From Desulfurococcales archaeon (lineage in GTDB: Archaea; Thermoproteota; Thermoprotei_A; Sulfolobales; Desulfurococcaceae), in the NCBI GenBank assembly GCA_015522345.1, contig WAML01000187.1, forward strand, positions 1 to 9,957: a stretch of 9,957 nucleotides of DNA, read 5' to 3'. Position 1 is the stretch's first letter. Each line of letters starts with the position of its first letter. The notes below the pieces were generated by a model, which made no database searches, had not been told where the DNA came from, and saw nothing but the letters and a program-made list of their open reading frames with translations. Position numbers and translations under genes: made by a program. Below, piece after piece: positions 1-4,916 of this stretch.

Positions 1-1
1 A

Positions 2-304
2 CATTACGGTAATCCTATAACAGTACTTAGAGCTATTGTTAAAGGAGAAAACGCCGTTAAAACTCTAGAGTATATAGGGAGTATGTTGAATAGTATCGAA
101 AAAAGTGTTTTAAAGGCCAGCTATGAACTAAGATTTGATCGGAGGAATAACAAGTTATACATAAGATTTGATAAACAATCTCTTTATCATGGGAAATTCG
201 TTATTAGTGATAGCGATGATATAGTCCATGTAGTTATATCGTTTAAGGGTAGAGGAAGTATTGAGGAAGCAAAGAATTTATTGAGTAAACTGGGGATTCT
301 ATGA
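2..304 (+). CDS. COG1325-like predicted exosome-associated RNA-binding protein (5' truncated)
   Basis: The frame is open from the left edge of the window (first visible residues HYGNPITVLRAIV) to a TGA at 302-304, so about 100 C-terminal residues are present and the start lies outside. An internal ATG at 83 is not the likely start, because the 27 residues before it belong to the family pattern. Visible family-like blocks are YGNPITVLRA near the visible N-terminus and LYIRFDKQSLYHGK followed by a DDIVHVVISFKG segment near the C-terminus. Archaeal COG1325 proteins are about 140-150 residues long, have a dsRBD-like fold and are predicted RNA-binding partners of the exosome; they commonly sit at the head of the exosome superoperon, as here. 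The stop overlaps the next gene's ATG (ATGA), indicating co-transcription. The family assignment is from memory of these blocks; the biochemical role is inferred from context. Confidence 0.72.
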   Translation, partial: HYGNPITVLRAIVKGENAVKTLEYIGSMLNSIEKSVLKASYELRFDRRNNKLYIRFDKQSLYHGKFVISDSDDIVHVVISFKGRGSIEEAKNLLSKLGIL

Positions 305-924
305 AGGGCTATATAGATTTCTGGATCCAGAGCACTGACATAGAGTCTATTGGTGATAAAGCATATGTTCTAGGATACAATACAGTCTGCATCGAAGATC
401 AAGGTTTTTCTTGGAGGATTAAAAAAGTAGGTAATGTAGTGTTTGTTAAAAAGAAAGTTATTGTTAGTGATAATGAAAAATCGCTAAAGGAGCTACTAAG
501 GGGTATAAAAACGGAGTATCCCATTGTATCTGTGAAACCCACTGGTGTTAGTGCTGCTAGATTAGCTGCTAGAGATGGTAGAGTCGATACAGTAGTACTT
601 GACCCTGACACCATAGATTATATTGATAAAACACAGGCTTTAATGATGAAGAGATATGGGAAACCCCTGGAAGTACCTATAAATTCTTTTTTGAAAAGCA
701 ATCGTAGAATAAAAGCTATGATCTATAGGAGAATATACTTGTTCTACCAATATAGTGTACCAATTATCTACTCTAGTAGCGCTAGTGAATGGAATGAATT
801 AATTCATCCAAAGGGCATTGTATCTTTAATAAAAACATTGCTTGAAGTTGATTATAGGCATGTGCTTCTTAGTATATCGGATATACCTAGGAAAATACTT
901 GTTGGTAATGGTGTTAAAGTTTGA
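301..924 (+). CDS. rnp3: RNase P protein component 3 (Rpp30/Rnp3)
   Basis: 207 residues, the usual size for archaeal Rpp30. It starts at ATG 301 inside the previous stop and ends in a TGA shared with the TTG of the next gene. Family features are the N-terminal YIDFWIQ strand followed by a GYNTVCIED segment (about 25-33), the VKPTGVSAARLAARDGRVDTVVL block (about 78-100) with LDPDTIDYIDKTQA after it, and a C-terminal strand-helix region. This is the PHP/TIM-barrel-like Rpp30 fold. The protein is not catalytic itself; with Pop5 it forms the heterodimer that supports the RNase P RNA in trimming tRNA 5' leaders. Adjacency to the Pop5 gene is the standard archaeal arrangement and supports both calls. 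Confidence 0.9.
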   Translation: MKGYIDFWIQSTDIESIGDKAYVLGYNTVCIEDQGFSWRIKKVGNVVFVKKKVIVSDNEKSLKELLRGIKTEYPIVSVKPTGVSAARLAARDGRVDTVVLDPDTIDYIDKTQALMMKRYGKPLEVPINSFLKSNRRIKAMIYRRIYLFYQYSVPIIYSSSASEWNELIHPKGIVSLIKTLLEVDYRHVLLSISDIPRKILVGNGVKV

Positions 925-1430
925 CTTGGGAAATAGAGTATATATTAGCTATCGTCCTTGGGGTTTATGCTCTAGCTTTGGCAGTACTATACATAATTAT
1001 AGCGAGAATATATAGGAAGCTGGAGCTTTATCGTAAGATGGTTAAAAGACTAGAAGAGACAATAAAGATTCTTCACAAGGATGTTGGAGAAGCTTTAACT
1101 AAGAAACATAGGCTTAGGAGAAGGTATATAGTGTTTACAATTGTATCTAGTGATAAAATTTTGAAGCAAGAAATTGAAGAAGCTCTTCGGGCTAAACTAG
1201 CTAGTTTATATGGTATTATTGGTTTAGCTAAATCCGATCCCCAATTAGTATACTATGAACCTGAGCTTAAGAGAGGAATTATAAGGACTAGTCACTTGAC
1301 TAAAGACTATGTACTAGCTGCACTAAGCCTAATAAAGGAAGTTAATGGGAAGAAACTTCTTGTTATACCAGTAAAGACTACAGGTACAATAAAGAAGGCT
1401 AGGAAAATACTCTATTCACTAAGAAAATAA
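921..1430 (+). CDS. rnp2: RNase P protein component 2 (Pop5/Rnp2) with N-terminal membrane-anchor-like extension
   Basis: 169 residues from TTG 921, which overlaps the Rpp30 stop (TTGA). The C-terminal part (about 66-169) is a typical Pop5 core: RRRYIVFTIVSSD, then LYGIIGLAKSDPQLVYYEP, the GIIRTSH block (119-125), the VLAALSLIKEV helix and the terminal TGTIKKARK motif (154-162). Pop5 pairs with Rpp30 and activates the catalytic RNase P RNA. The N-terminal 65 residues are unusual. Residues 7-28 form an uninterrupted hydrophobic stretch that looks like one transmembrane helix. It is followed by Arg/Lys (R29, R32, K33) and an amphipathic, possibly coiled, charged segment (34-63). The positive-inside rule would place the Pop5 core in the cytoplasm. 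An internal ATG at 1038 (Met40) would give a near-normal 130-residue Pop5, but it lacks a well-spaced ribosome binding site, while the 921 start shows the translational coupling used by its neighbours. Confidence 0.88.
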   Translation: MTWEIEYILAIVLGVYALALAVLYIIIARIYRKLELYRKMVKRLEETIKILHKDVGEALTKKHRLRRRYIVFTIVSSDKILKQEIEEALRAKLASLYGIIGLAKSDPQLVYYEPELKRGIIRTSHLTKDYVLAALSLIKEVNGKKLLVIPVKTTGTIKKARKILYSLRK

Positions 1431-1461
1431 TAATAGTGGTTCTCTAGTTAGATAAGAATAG

Positions 1462-1510
1462 ATGATGAAGCCGCTCCAGAATGAATGGTGAAGAATTCGC
1501 GACGAGCTGA
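1462..1510 (+). ncRNA. Candidate C/D box guide sRNA 1
   Basis: Box C ATGATGA (1462-1468, perfect RUGAUGA) is followed by a 12-nt spacer, D' ATGA (1481-1484, 3 of 4), 3 nt, C' GTGAAGA (1488-1494, one mismatch), a 12-nt spacer and D CTGA (1507-1510). The 12/3/12 spacing is the canonical archaeal C/D architecture that loads L7Ae, Nop5 and fibrillarin for 2'-O-methylation. The guides would be the 12 nt at 1469-1480 and 1495-1506; I did not recognise their targets. The RNA starts a few bases before box C and ends just after D; the exact ends are not visible. It lies between the pop5 stop and the tRNA promoter, and an A/T-rich stretch at 1425-1434 could be its own TATA element. Confidence 0.6.
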
Positions 1511-1523
1511 TGGTTTCTAGATA

Positions 1524-1540
1524 AATAAAAAGTTATAAAC
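1524..1540 (+). promoter_or_regulatory. Putative BRE/TATA promoter of the tRNA-Leu gene
   Basis: A purine-rich BRE-like A-tract (1524-1530) precedes AGTTATAA (1531-1538). The box centre is about 35 bases before the tRNA 5' end at 1570. Initiation about 25 bases downstream of the box would leave a short leader of roughly 10 nt for RNase P to remove. The call rests on base composition and spacing only. Confidence 0.5.
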
Positions 1541-1569
1541 CCATCAAGTAGAATAAAGGTTATGATGGT

Positions 1570-1692
1570 GCGGGGGTGCCCGAGCCTGGTCAAAGGGGGC
1601 GGACTTAAGACCGAGGGTACATCCTCCTAATCCCTCGGAGGGGGATCCGCTGGCGTAGGCCTGCGTGGGTTCAAATCCCACCCCCCGCACCA
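1570..1692 (+). tRNA. tRNA-Leu(UAA) with 35-nt canonical intron and encoded CCA
   Basis: The acceptor stem GCGGGGG (1570-1576) pairs with CCCCCGC (1682-1688), followed by discriminator A1689 and an encoded CCA (1690-1692). The anticodon stem GCGGA (1599-1603) pairs with TCCGC (1646-1650), and the loop CTTAAGA gives anticodon UAA (1606-1608), reading UUA and UUG leucine codons. A long variable arm (about 1651-1664), as in class II Leu tRNAs, precedes the T arm GTGGG/CCCAC with loop TTCAAAT (1670-1676). The exons are 1570-1609 and 1645-1692; the intron at 1610-1644 is at the canonical 37/38 position. The gene stands between RNase P and proteasome genes and is flanked by two guide-RNA candidates. 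Confidence 0.95.
1610..1644 (+). other. tRNA-Leu intron with bulge-helix-bulge
   Basis: The intron folds as a 7-bp stem CCGAGGG (1611-1617)/CCCTCGG (1632-1638) with a 14-nt loop. The splice region has an exact 3-4-3 geometry: bulge 1608-1610, cut between G1609 and A1610; bulge 1643-1645, cut between G1644 and A1645. The central four-pair helix is weak: C1604-G1642, U1605-G1641, U1606-G1640 and A1607 opposite A1639. Shifting both cuts by one base gives the same mature tRNA, so geometry and the usual 37/38 position decide the boundaries. Removal would be by the archaeal splicing endonuclease EndA. Confidence 0.85.
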
Positions 1693-1713
1693 CATCACTT
1701 CTAGTATCTTTGG

Positions 1714-1761
1714 ATGATGTAGAGCCTGCGTCTGATCGGTGAAGAAGGGACTACCGTCTGA
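1714..1761 (+). ncRNA. Candidate C/D box guide sRNA 2, predicted 16S rRNA guide
   Basis: Box C ATGATGT (1714-1720, 6 of 7) is followed by an 11-nt spacer, D' CTGA (1732-1735), 3 nt, C' GTGAAGA (1739-1745, the same variant as in sRNA 1), a 12-nt spacer and D CTGA (1758-1761). The D guide (1746-1757) contains GGGACTACC, complementary over 9 nt to GGTAGTCCC of the highly conserved 16S rRNA segment near E. coli positions 799-807. By the N+5 rule, A1753 would select U801 for 2'-O-methylation. The two guide bases next to box D do not extend the pairing to the archaeal 16S as I remember it. The RNA starts only about 20 nt after the tRNA CCA, so a shared tRNA-sRNA transcript is plausible. Confidence 0.68.
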
Positions 1762-1783
1762 CTGTGTTAAGAATATAATGTTG

Positions 1784-1842
1784 TCAGTCTCTAGTGTATT
1801 CTTCATCCCTTACCAAGAGTCTATGGTCGGACTCTTCATCAT
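1784..1842 (-). ncRNA. Weak candidate C/D box sRNA 3, antisense orientation
   Basis: On the minus strand, a perfect box C ATGATGA (1842 to 1836) is followed 29 nt later by C' ATGAAGA (1806 to 1800, one mismatch), an exact 12-nt spacer (1799 to 1788) and D CTGA (1787 to 1784). A poor D' (TAGA, 1823 to 1820) would lie 12 nt after C, but the D'-to-C' gap would then be 13 nt, longer than usual. A 7-bp inverted repeat AAGAGTC/GACTCTT (1815-1821/1830-1836) overlaps the last base of box C and may be a competing structure. No target was recognised. Confidence 0.38.
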
Positions 1843-1850
1843 CCACTATA

Positions 1851-1868
1851 GTTAATCAAACGATTAAC
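1851..1868. promoter_or_regulatory. Perfect dyad upstream of psmA (possible operator)
   Basis: GTTAATC (1851-1857), spacer AAAC, GATTAAC (1862-1868): a perfect 7-bp inverted repeat with a 4-bp spacer, about 59-76 bases before the psmA ATG. Size and symmetry fit a dimeric winged-helix regulator site. The RNA hairpin would be AT-rich and weak, so a terminator is less likely. It also lies just upstream of minus-strand sRNA 3, so it could serve either direction. Confidence 0.4.
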
Positions 1869-1874
1869 CTTATT

Positions 1875-1889
1875 AACTCTGTTAGAGTT
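1875..1889. promoter_or_regulatory. Second dyad, abutting the psmA core promoter
   Basis: AACTCT (1875-1880), spacer GTT, AGAGTT (1884-1889): a perfect 6-bp inverted repeat beginning six bases after the first dyad. It lies directly upstream of the TATA-like region, where BRE/TFB contacts would fall, so a bound protein could affect initiation. It is not the same sequence as the first dyad. Confidence 0.33.
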
Positions 1890-1892
1890 TAG

Positions 1893-1908
1893 TTTATGTG
1901 ATATATAG
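1893..1908 (+). promoter_or_regulatory. Putative TATA region of psmA
   Basis: TTTATGTGATATATAG lies 19-34 bases before ATG 1927. An archaeal TATA box is normally centred about 26 bases before transcription start, so initiation would fall at or very near ATG 1927, giving a leaderless or almost leaderless mRNA. This matches the absence of a convincing ribosome binding site there. Confidence 0.5.
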
Positions 1909-1926
1909 TTATTGAGTGTGGTTGAC

Positions 1927-2637
1927 ATGAGTTTTGGTCCACCTGCCATGGGCTACGATAGAGCTATAACAATATTCTCTCCCGATGGACGTATATATCA
2001 GGTAGAGTATGCTTTTGAAGCTGTTCGTAGAGGATGGACTACTATAGGTATTAAGAGTAAAGCTGGTGCTGCAGTAGTTGTTGAGAAGAGGAAGATATCT
2101 CCATTAATAGACTCTAGTACTATACAGAAGATATTTAAAGTAGATGACCACATCGGCGTTACTTTTGCTGGTATAGCAAGTGATGGAAGAGTATTAATTG
2201 ACTATGCTAGAGTTATTGCGCTACAACACAAATTCTTATACGATGAACCAATACCTATAGAATACCTTGCTAAACAAATATGTGATATAAAGCAAGCATA
2301 TACTCAGCACGCTGGCGTAAGACCCTTTGGCGTAGCTATTATATTTGCTGGAATAGACTATAAAGGCCCACAATTATTTATGACAGAGCCTAGTGGAAGG
2401 TATATGAGCTACTATGCAGTAGCTCTTGGGGAGAGAAGCCAGATAGTTACAGAGTATCTTGAGAAGAAGTATAAGTATGAACTAAGTCTTAAAGAAACGA
2501 TAAAACTCGGTATTGATGCTCTACAAAAAGCTATTGAAGAAAAACTGTTACCTGAAAACCTTGAAATAGGCTATATTAGTGTAGAAGATAAAGTCTTCCG
2601 TATAGCCTCTATTGAAGAAATATCTAGTTTCTTTTAA
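1927..2637 (+). CDS. psmA: Proteasome alpha subunit
   Basis: 236 residues from ATG 1927. The start was chosen because MSFGPPAMGYDRAITIFSPDGR matches the conserved N-terminus of archaeal alpha subunits. In-frame TTG 1912 and GTG 1918 would add 5 or 3 residues and cannot be excluded. The YDR gating/ATPase-contact motif is at 10-12, the proteasome alpha signature SPDGRIYQVEYAFEAV at about 18-33, and GVRPFG at 130-135. Alpha rings cap the 20S proteasome, gate entry and dock PAN/Cdc48-type ATPases; they are not proteolytic. The gene has its own promoter and two upstream dyads, and is separated from SBDS by about 125 bases. Placement between RNase P and exosome genes is the classic archaeal superoperon order. 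Confidence 0.96.
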   Translation: MSFGPPAMGYDRAITIFSPDGRIYQVEYAFEAVRRGWTTIGIKSKAGAAVVVEKRKISPLIDSSTIQKIFKVDDHIGVTFAGIASDGRVLIDYARVIALQHKFLYDEPIPIEYLAKQICDIKQAYTQHAGVRPFGVAIIFAGIDYKGPQLFMTEPSGRYMSYYAVALGERSQIVTEYLEKKYKYELSLKETIKLGIDALQKAIEEKLLPENLEIGYISVEDKVFRIASIEEISSFF

Positions 2638-2711
2638 CTTAGGCTAGAACATCAATATACTCTTCTAAAATACTTAACTTCTACAATTCTATAAGATAAT
2701 TATTGAGAAAT

Positions 2712-2725
2712 GATAAAGTTATAGC
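2712..2725 (+). promoter_or_regulatory. Putative BRE/TATA promoter of the SBDS-exosome operon
   Basis: BRE-like GATAAA (2712-2717) followed by GTTATAGC (2718-2725). Initiation about 25 bases later (near 2747-2750) would leave a short leader that keeps the GGTGGTGA Shine-Dalgarno-like run (2755-2762) in front of TTG 2765. The rest of the gap after psmA (2638-2711) shows only AT-rich sequence. Confidence 0.5.
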
Positions 2726-2764
2726 TTCTCTACAGTATATTATTAAGTGGTTTGGGTGGTGAAA

Positions 2765-3460
2765 TTGACTAGTAAATACGTTATAGCAAGATATGAAGCA
2801 AAAGGCCATAGATTTGAAGTACTTGTAAACCCCGATCTAGCATTGAAGGTTAAAGAGGGTGAAGAAGTTAATGTTAATGAACTACTTGTAGGCGATATCG
2901 TCTATAAAGATGCTAGGAAGGGGCTGAAGGCTTCTCCAGAGGCTTTAAGAGAAGTATTTGGTACTGATGATATAGAGAAAGTTGCTGTAGAAATAGTTCG
3001 TAGAGGAGAACTTCAGCTTACAGCTGAACAGAGGAGAGCTATTATAGAAGCGAAGAAGAGGAGGATCATAAACTTTATCTCTAAAAACGCTATTGATCCT
3101 AAGACTAAACTCCCTATACCTCCTAAGAGAATAGAGCTTGCTATGGAGCAGGCGAGAGTTACAATAGACCCTTATAGGAGTGTTGAAGCACAAGCTCAGG
3201 AGATAGTATCCAAGATAGCTAGGATTATACCTATAAAGATTGCGCGAGCACTATTATCAATTATTGTTCCTCCACAATATAGTGGTAGAATATATAAGTT
3301 ATTAAGTGGGTTAGGCGATATAAAGAAGAGCCGTTGGAGAAGCGACGGTAGCTTAGAAGTAGAACTTGAGATACCGGCTGGTCTACAAGACGAGGTAATA
3401 GATAAAATAAATAAATTCACTAAAGGAAGTGCTTCAGTAAAAGTACTCTATGTGAGGTAG
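2765..3460 (+). CDS. Ribosome maturation protein SBDS (Sdo1)
   Basis: 231 residues from TTG 2765, chosen because GGTGGTGA (2755-2762) is well placed for it and because family proteins begin close to SKYVIARYEAKGHRFEVLV. GTG 2759, 2756 or 2747 are in-frame alternatives adding 2-6 residues. The N-terminal FYSH domain contains RFEVLVNPDLALKVKEGEEVNVNELLVGDIVYKDARKGLKAS. The middle helical domain holds AIIEAKKRRIINFISKNAIDPKTKLPIPPKRIELAMEQ-like sequence, including the conserved IDP and PPxRIE elements. The C-terminal part (WRSDGSLEVELEIPAG) is the ferredoxin-like domain III. SBDS acts in late large-subunit maturation, with an EF-2-family GTPase in eukaryotes; here aEF-2 lies at the end of the same region. 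It is six bases from rrp4, so clearly in one operon. Confidence 0.94.
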   Translation: MTSKYVIARYEAKGHRFEVLVNPDLALKVKEGEEVNVNELLVGDIVYKDARKGLKASPEALREVFGTDDIEKVAVEIVRRGELQLTAEQRRAIIEAKKRRIINFISKNAIDPKTKLPIPPKRIELAMEQARVTIDPYRSVEAQAQEIVSKIARIIPIKIARALLSIIVPPQYSGRIYKLLSGLGDIKKSRWRSDGSLEVELEIPAGLQDEVIDKINKFTKGSASVKVLYVR

Positions 3461-3466
3461 TGGGTC

Positions 3467-4168
3467 TTGGCGAAAATATATGTAGCTAATAGGCAAATAG
3501 TTAGGCCAGGAGACCTACTTGCTGAAGGAGAAGACGTTAAAGCTGGAGAATACACTTACAGAATTGGCTCAAAAATATACTCTACAATACTGGGTTTAGC
3601 TAATGTAGATAATGGTAATGTATCTATTATACCTTTAGAAGGAGTAGCTCTTCCCAAGGAAGGAGATACTGTAATAGGCCTTATAGTTGGAGTAGGTATA
3701 ACTAATTGGATAGTAGATATTAGAGCACCTTATAAAGCAATACTTAATGCTAGTGAAGCACTAGAATCCTTCAATCCTATAACAGATGATCTAAGGAGAT
3801 ACCTTGATATAGGTGACTACATTGTTGCCAAAATAATTGTTTTTGACCGTACAAGAAATCCTATGCTCACTATAAAGGGTAAGGGATTAGGTAAAATAAC
3901 TGAAGGCATAGTTATAGAGATAAAACCTAGTAGAGTACCTAGGGTAATTGGTAAGAAAAAGACTATGTTAAATACATTAACTGAAATGACTGGATGCAAT
4001 ATAGTTGTTGGACAAAATGGTAGAATATGGATAAGATGCCCCAATAAGCATTTAGAGGACATACTAGTTAGAGCTATAAAGAAAATAGAAGATGAAGCAC
4101 ATATACCTGGGTTAACTGATAGAGTAAAGAAGTTCATAGAAGAAGAAAAGAAGAGGCTTGGACTATGA
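3467..4168 (+). CDS. rrp4: Exosome RNA-binding cap subunit Rrp4
   Basis: 233 residues from TTG 3467, with GAGGT about 8 bases upstream, close to the usual archaeal Rrp4 length. The N-terminal domain (about 1-60) carries the IVRPGDLLAEGEDVKAGEYTYRIG motif. An S1 domain (about 65-140) includes GDTVIGLIVGVGITNWIVDI and GDYIVAKIIVFD. A KH domain (about 145-215) holds PRVIGKKKTMLNTL and VGQNGRIWIRCP. Three copies cap the Rrp41/Rrp42 hexamer and feed RNA 3' ends into the central channel. No catalytic residues are expected. Its last bases overlap the rrp41 ATG (ATGA), favouring stoichiometric co-translation. No Csl4 gene, the alternative cap, is in view. Confidence 0.95.
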   Translation: MAKIYVANRQIVRPGDLLAEGEDVKAGEYTYRIGSKIYSTILGLANVDNGNVSIIPLEGVALPKEGDTVIGLIVGVGITNWIVDIRAPYKAILNASEALESFNPITDDLRRYLDIGDYIVAKIIVFDRTRNPMLTIKGKGLGKITEGIVIEIKPSRVPRVIGKKKTMLNTLTEMTGCNIVVGQNGRIWIRCPNKHLEDILVRAIKKIEDEAHIPGLTDRVKKFIEEEKKRLGL

Positions 4169-4896
4169 ATCTCGAGAAACCAATCCTTATAAGAGAAGAT
4201 GGTTTAAGACATGATGGACGTAAACCAGATGAATTAAGGCCTATAAGAATTGAAGTAGGAGTACTAAGTAATGCAGATGGTTCAGCACTTGTTGAATTTG
4301 GTAGAACAAAAGTTGTTGCAGCAGTGTATGGTCCGAGAGAAATTCATCCAAAGCATATGACGTTGCCCGACAGAGCTCTGATAAGATGTAGATACCATAT
4401 GGCTCCATTCTCTACTAGCGATAGGAAAAGCCCTGCTCCCTCTCGTAGAGAAATAGAGTTGTCGAAAGTTATTAGAGAAGCTCTTGAAGCATCTATATTT
4501 ACTGAATTATTCCCGAGAACAACTATTGATGTTTTCATTGAAGTACTTCAGGCAGATGGTGGTACTAGAACAGCTGGTTTAACAGCAGCATCGCTAGCTG
4601 TAGCCGATGCAGGTATTCCTATGAGGGATCTTATAGCTGCTGTAGCCGTAGGCAAAGTTGATGGAGTCTTAGTACTTGATATCGATGAGCTCGAGGATGA
4701 ATATGGTGAAGCTGATATGCCTATGGCTATGATGCCTTCTCTAAATCAAATAGTCTTACTTCAGCTAAACGGTGTTTTAACTAGAGAAGAGTTTATGAAA
4801 GCCATAGAACTTGGTAAGAAGGGTATCATGGAAATCTATAGAATGCAGAAAGAGGCTCTCAGTAAAAAATACCTCCAATACCCTGAAGTAGAATAG
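4165..4896 (+). CDS. rrp41: Exosome catalytic subunit Rrp41 (RNase PH fold)
   Basis: 243 residues from ATG 4165. RNase PH features run in order: RHDGRKPDELRPI, GSALVEFGRTKVVAAVYGP, PSRREIELS, the ADGGTRTAG phosphate-binding loop and LEDEYGEADMPMAMMPS. By analogy with Sulfolobus solfataricus Rrp41, R95, R135, D178 and D184 correspond to the phosphate-binding arginines and catalytic acidic residues (constant offset of four), so the active site looks intact. The enzyme degrades RNA 3'-5' with inorganic phosphate, releasing nucleoside diphosphates, and can run backwards to add heteropolymeric tails. It works only as the Rrp41/Rrp42 ring; the gene for its partner follows 20 bases downstream. Confidence 0.97.
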   Translation: MNLEKPILIREDGLRHDGRKPDELRPIRIEVGVLSNADGSALVEFGRTKVVAAVYGPREIHPKHMTLPDRALIRCRYHMAPFSTSDRKSPAPSRREIELSKVIREALEASIFTELFPRTTIDVFIEVLQADGGTRTAGLTAASLAVADAGIPMRDLIAAVAVGKVDGVLVLDIDELEDEYGEADMPMAMMPSLNQIVLLQLNGVLTREEFMKAIELGKKGIMEIYRMQKEALSKKYLQYPEVE

Positions 4897-4916
4897 CCCT
4901 CTATGAGGTGAACTAC

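Noticed and set aside
83..304. Separate 73-residue gene starting at ATG 83
   Set aside because: The same frame is open to the window edge and the upstream residues continue the COG1325 family pattern, so it is the tail of a longer gene.
1658..1731. GCCTGCGT shared by the tRNA variable/T-arm junction and the D' guide of sRNA 2
   Set aside because: An 8-base same-strand match in GC-rich RNA genes; it is not complementary, so the guide cannot target the tRNA through it. Probably chance.
1758..1787. CTGAC...GTCAG inverted repeat as a terminator or stem
   Set aside because: Only 5 bp with a 20-base AT-rich loop, and both arms are the D-box regions of the two opposing sRNA candidates; no independent support.
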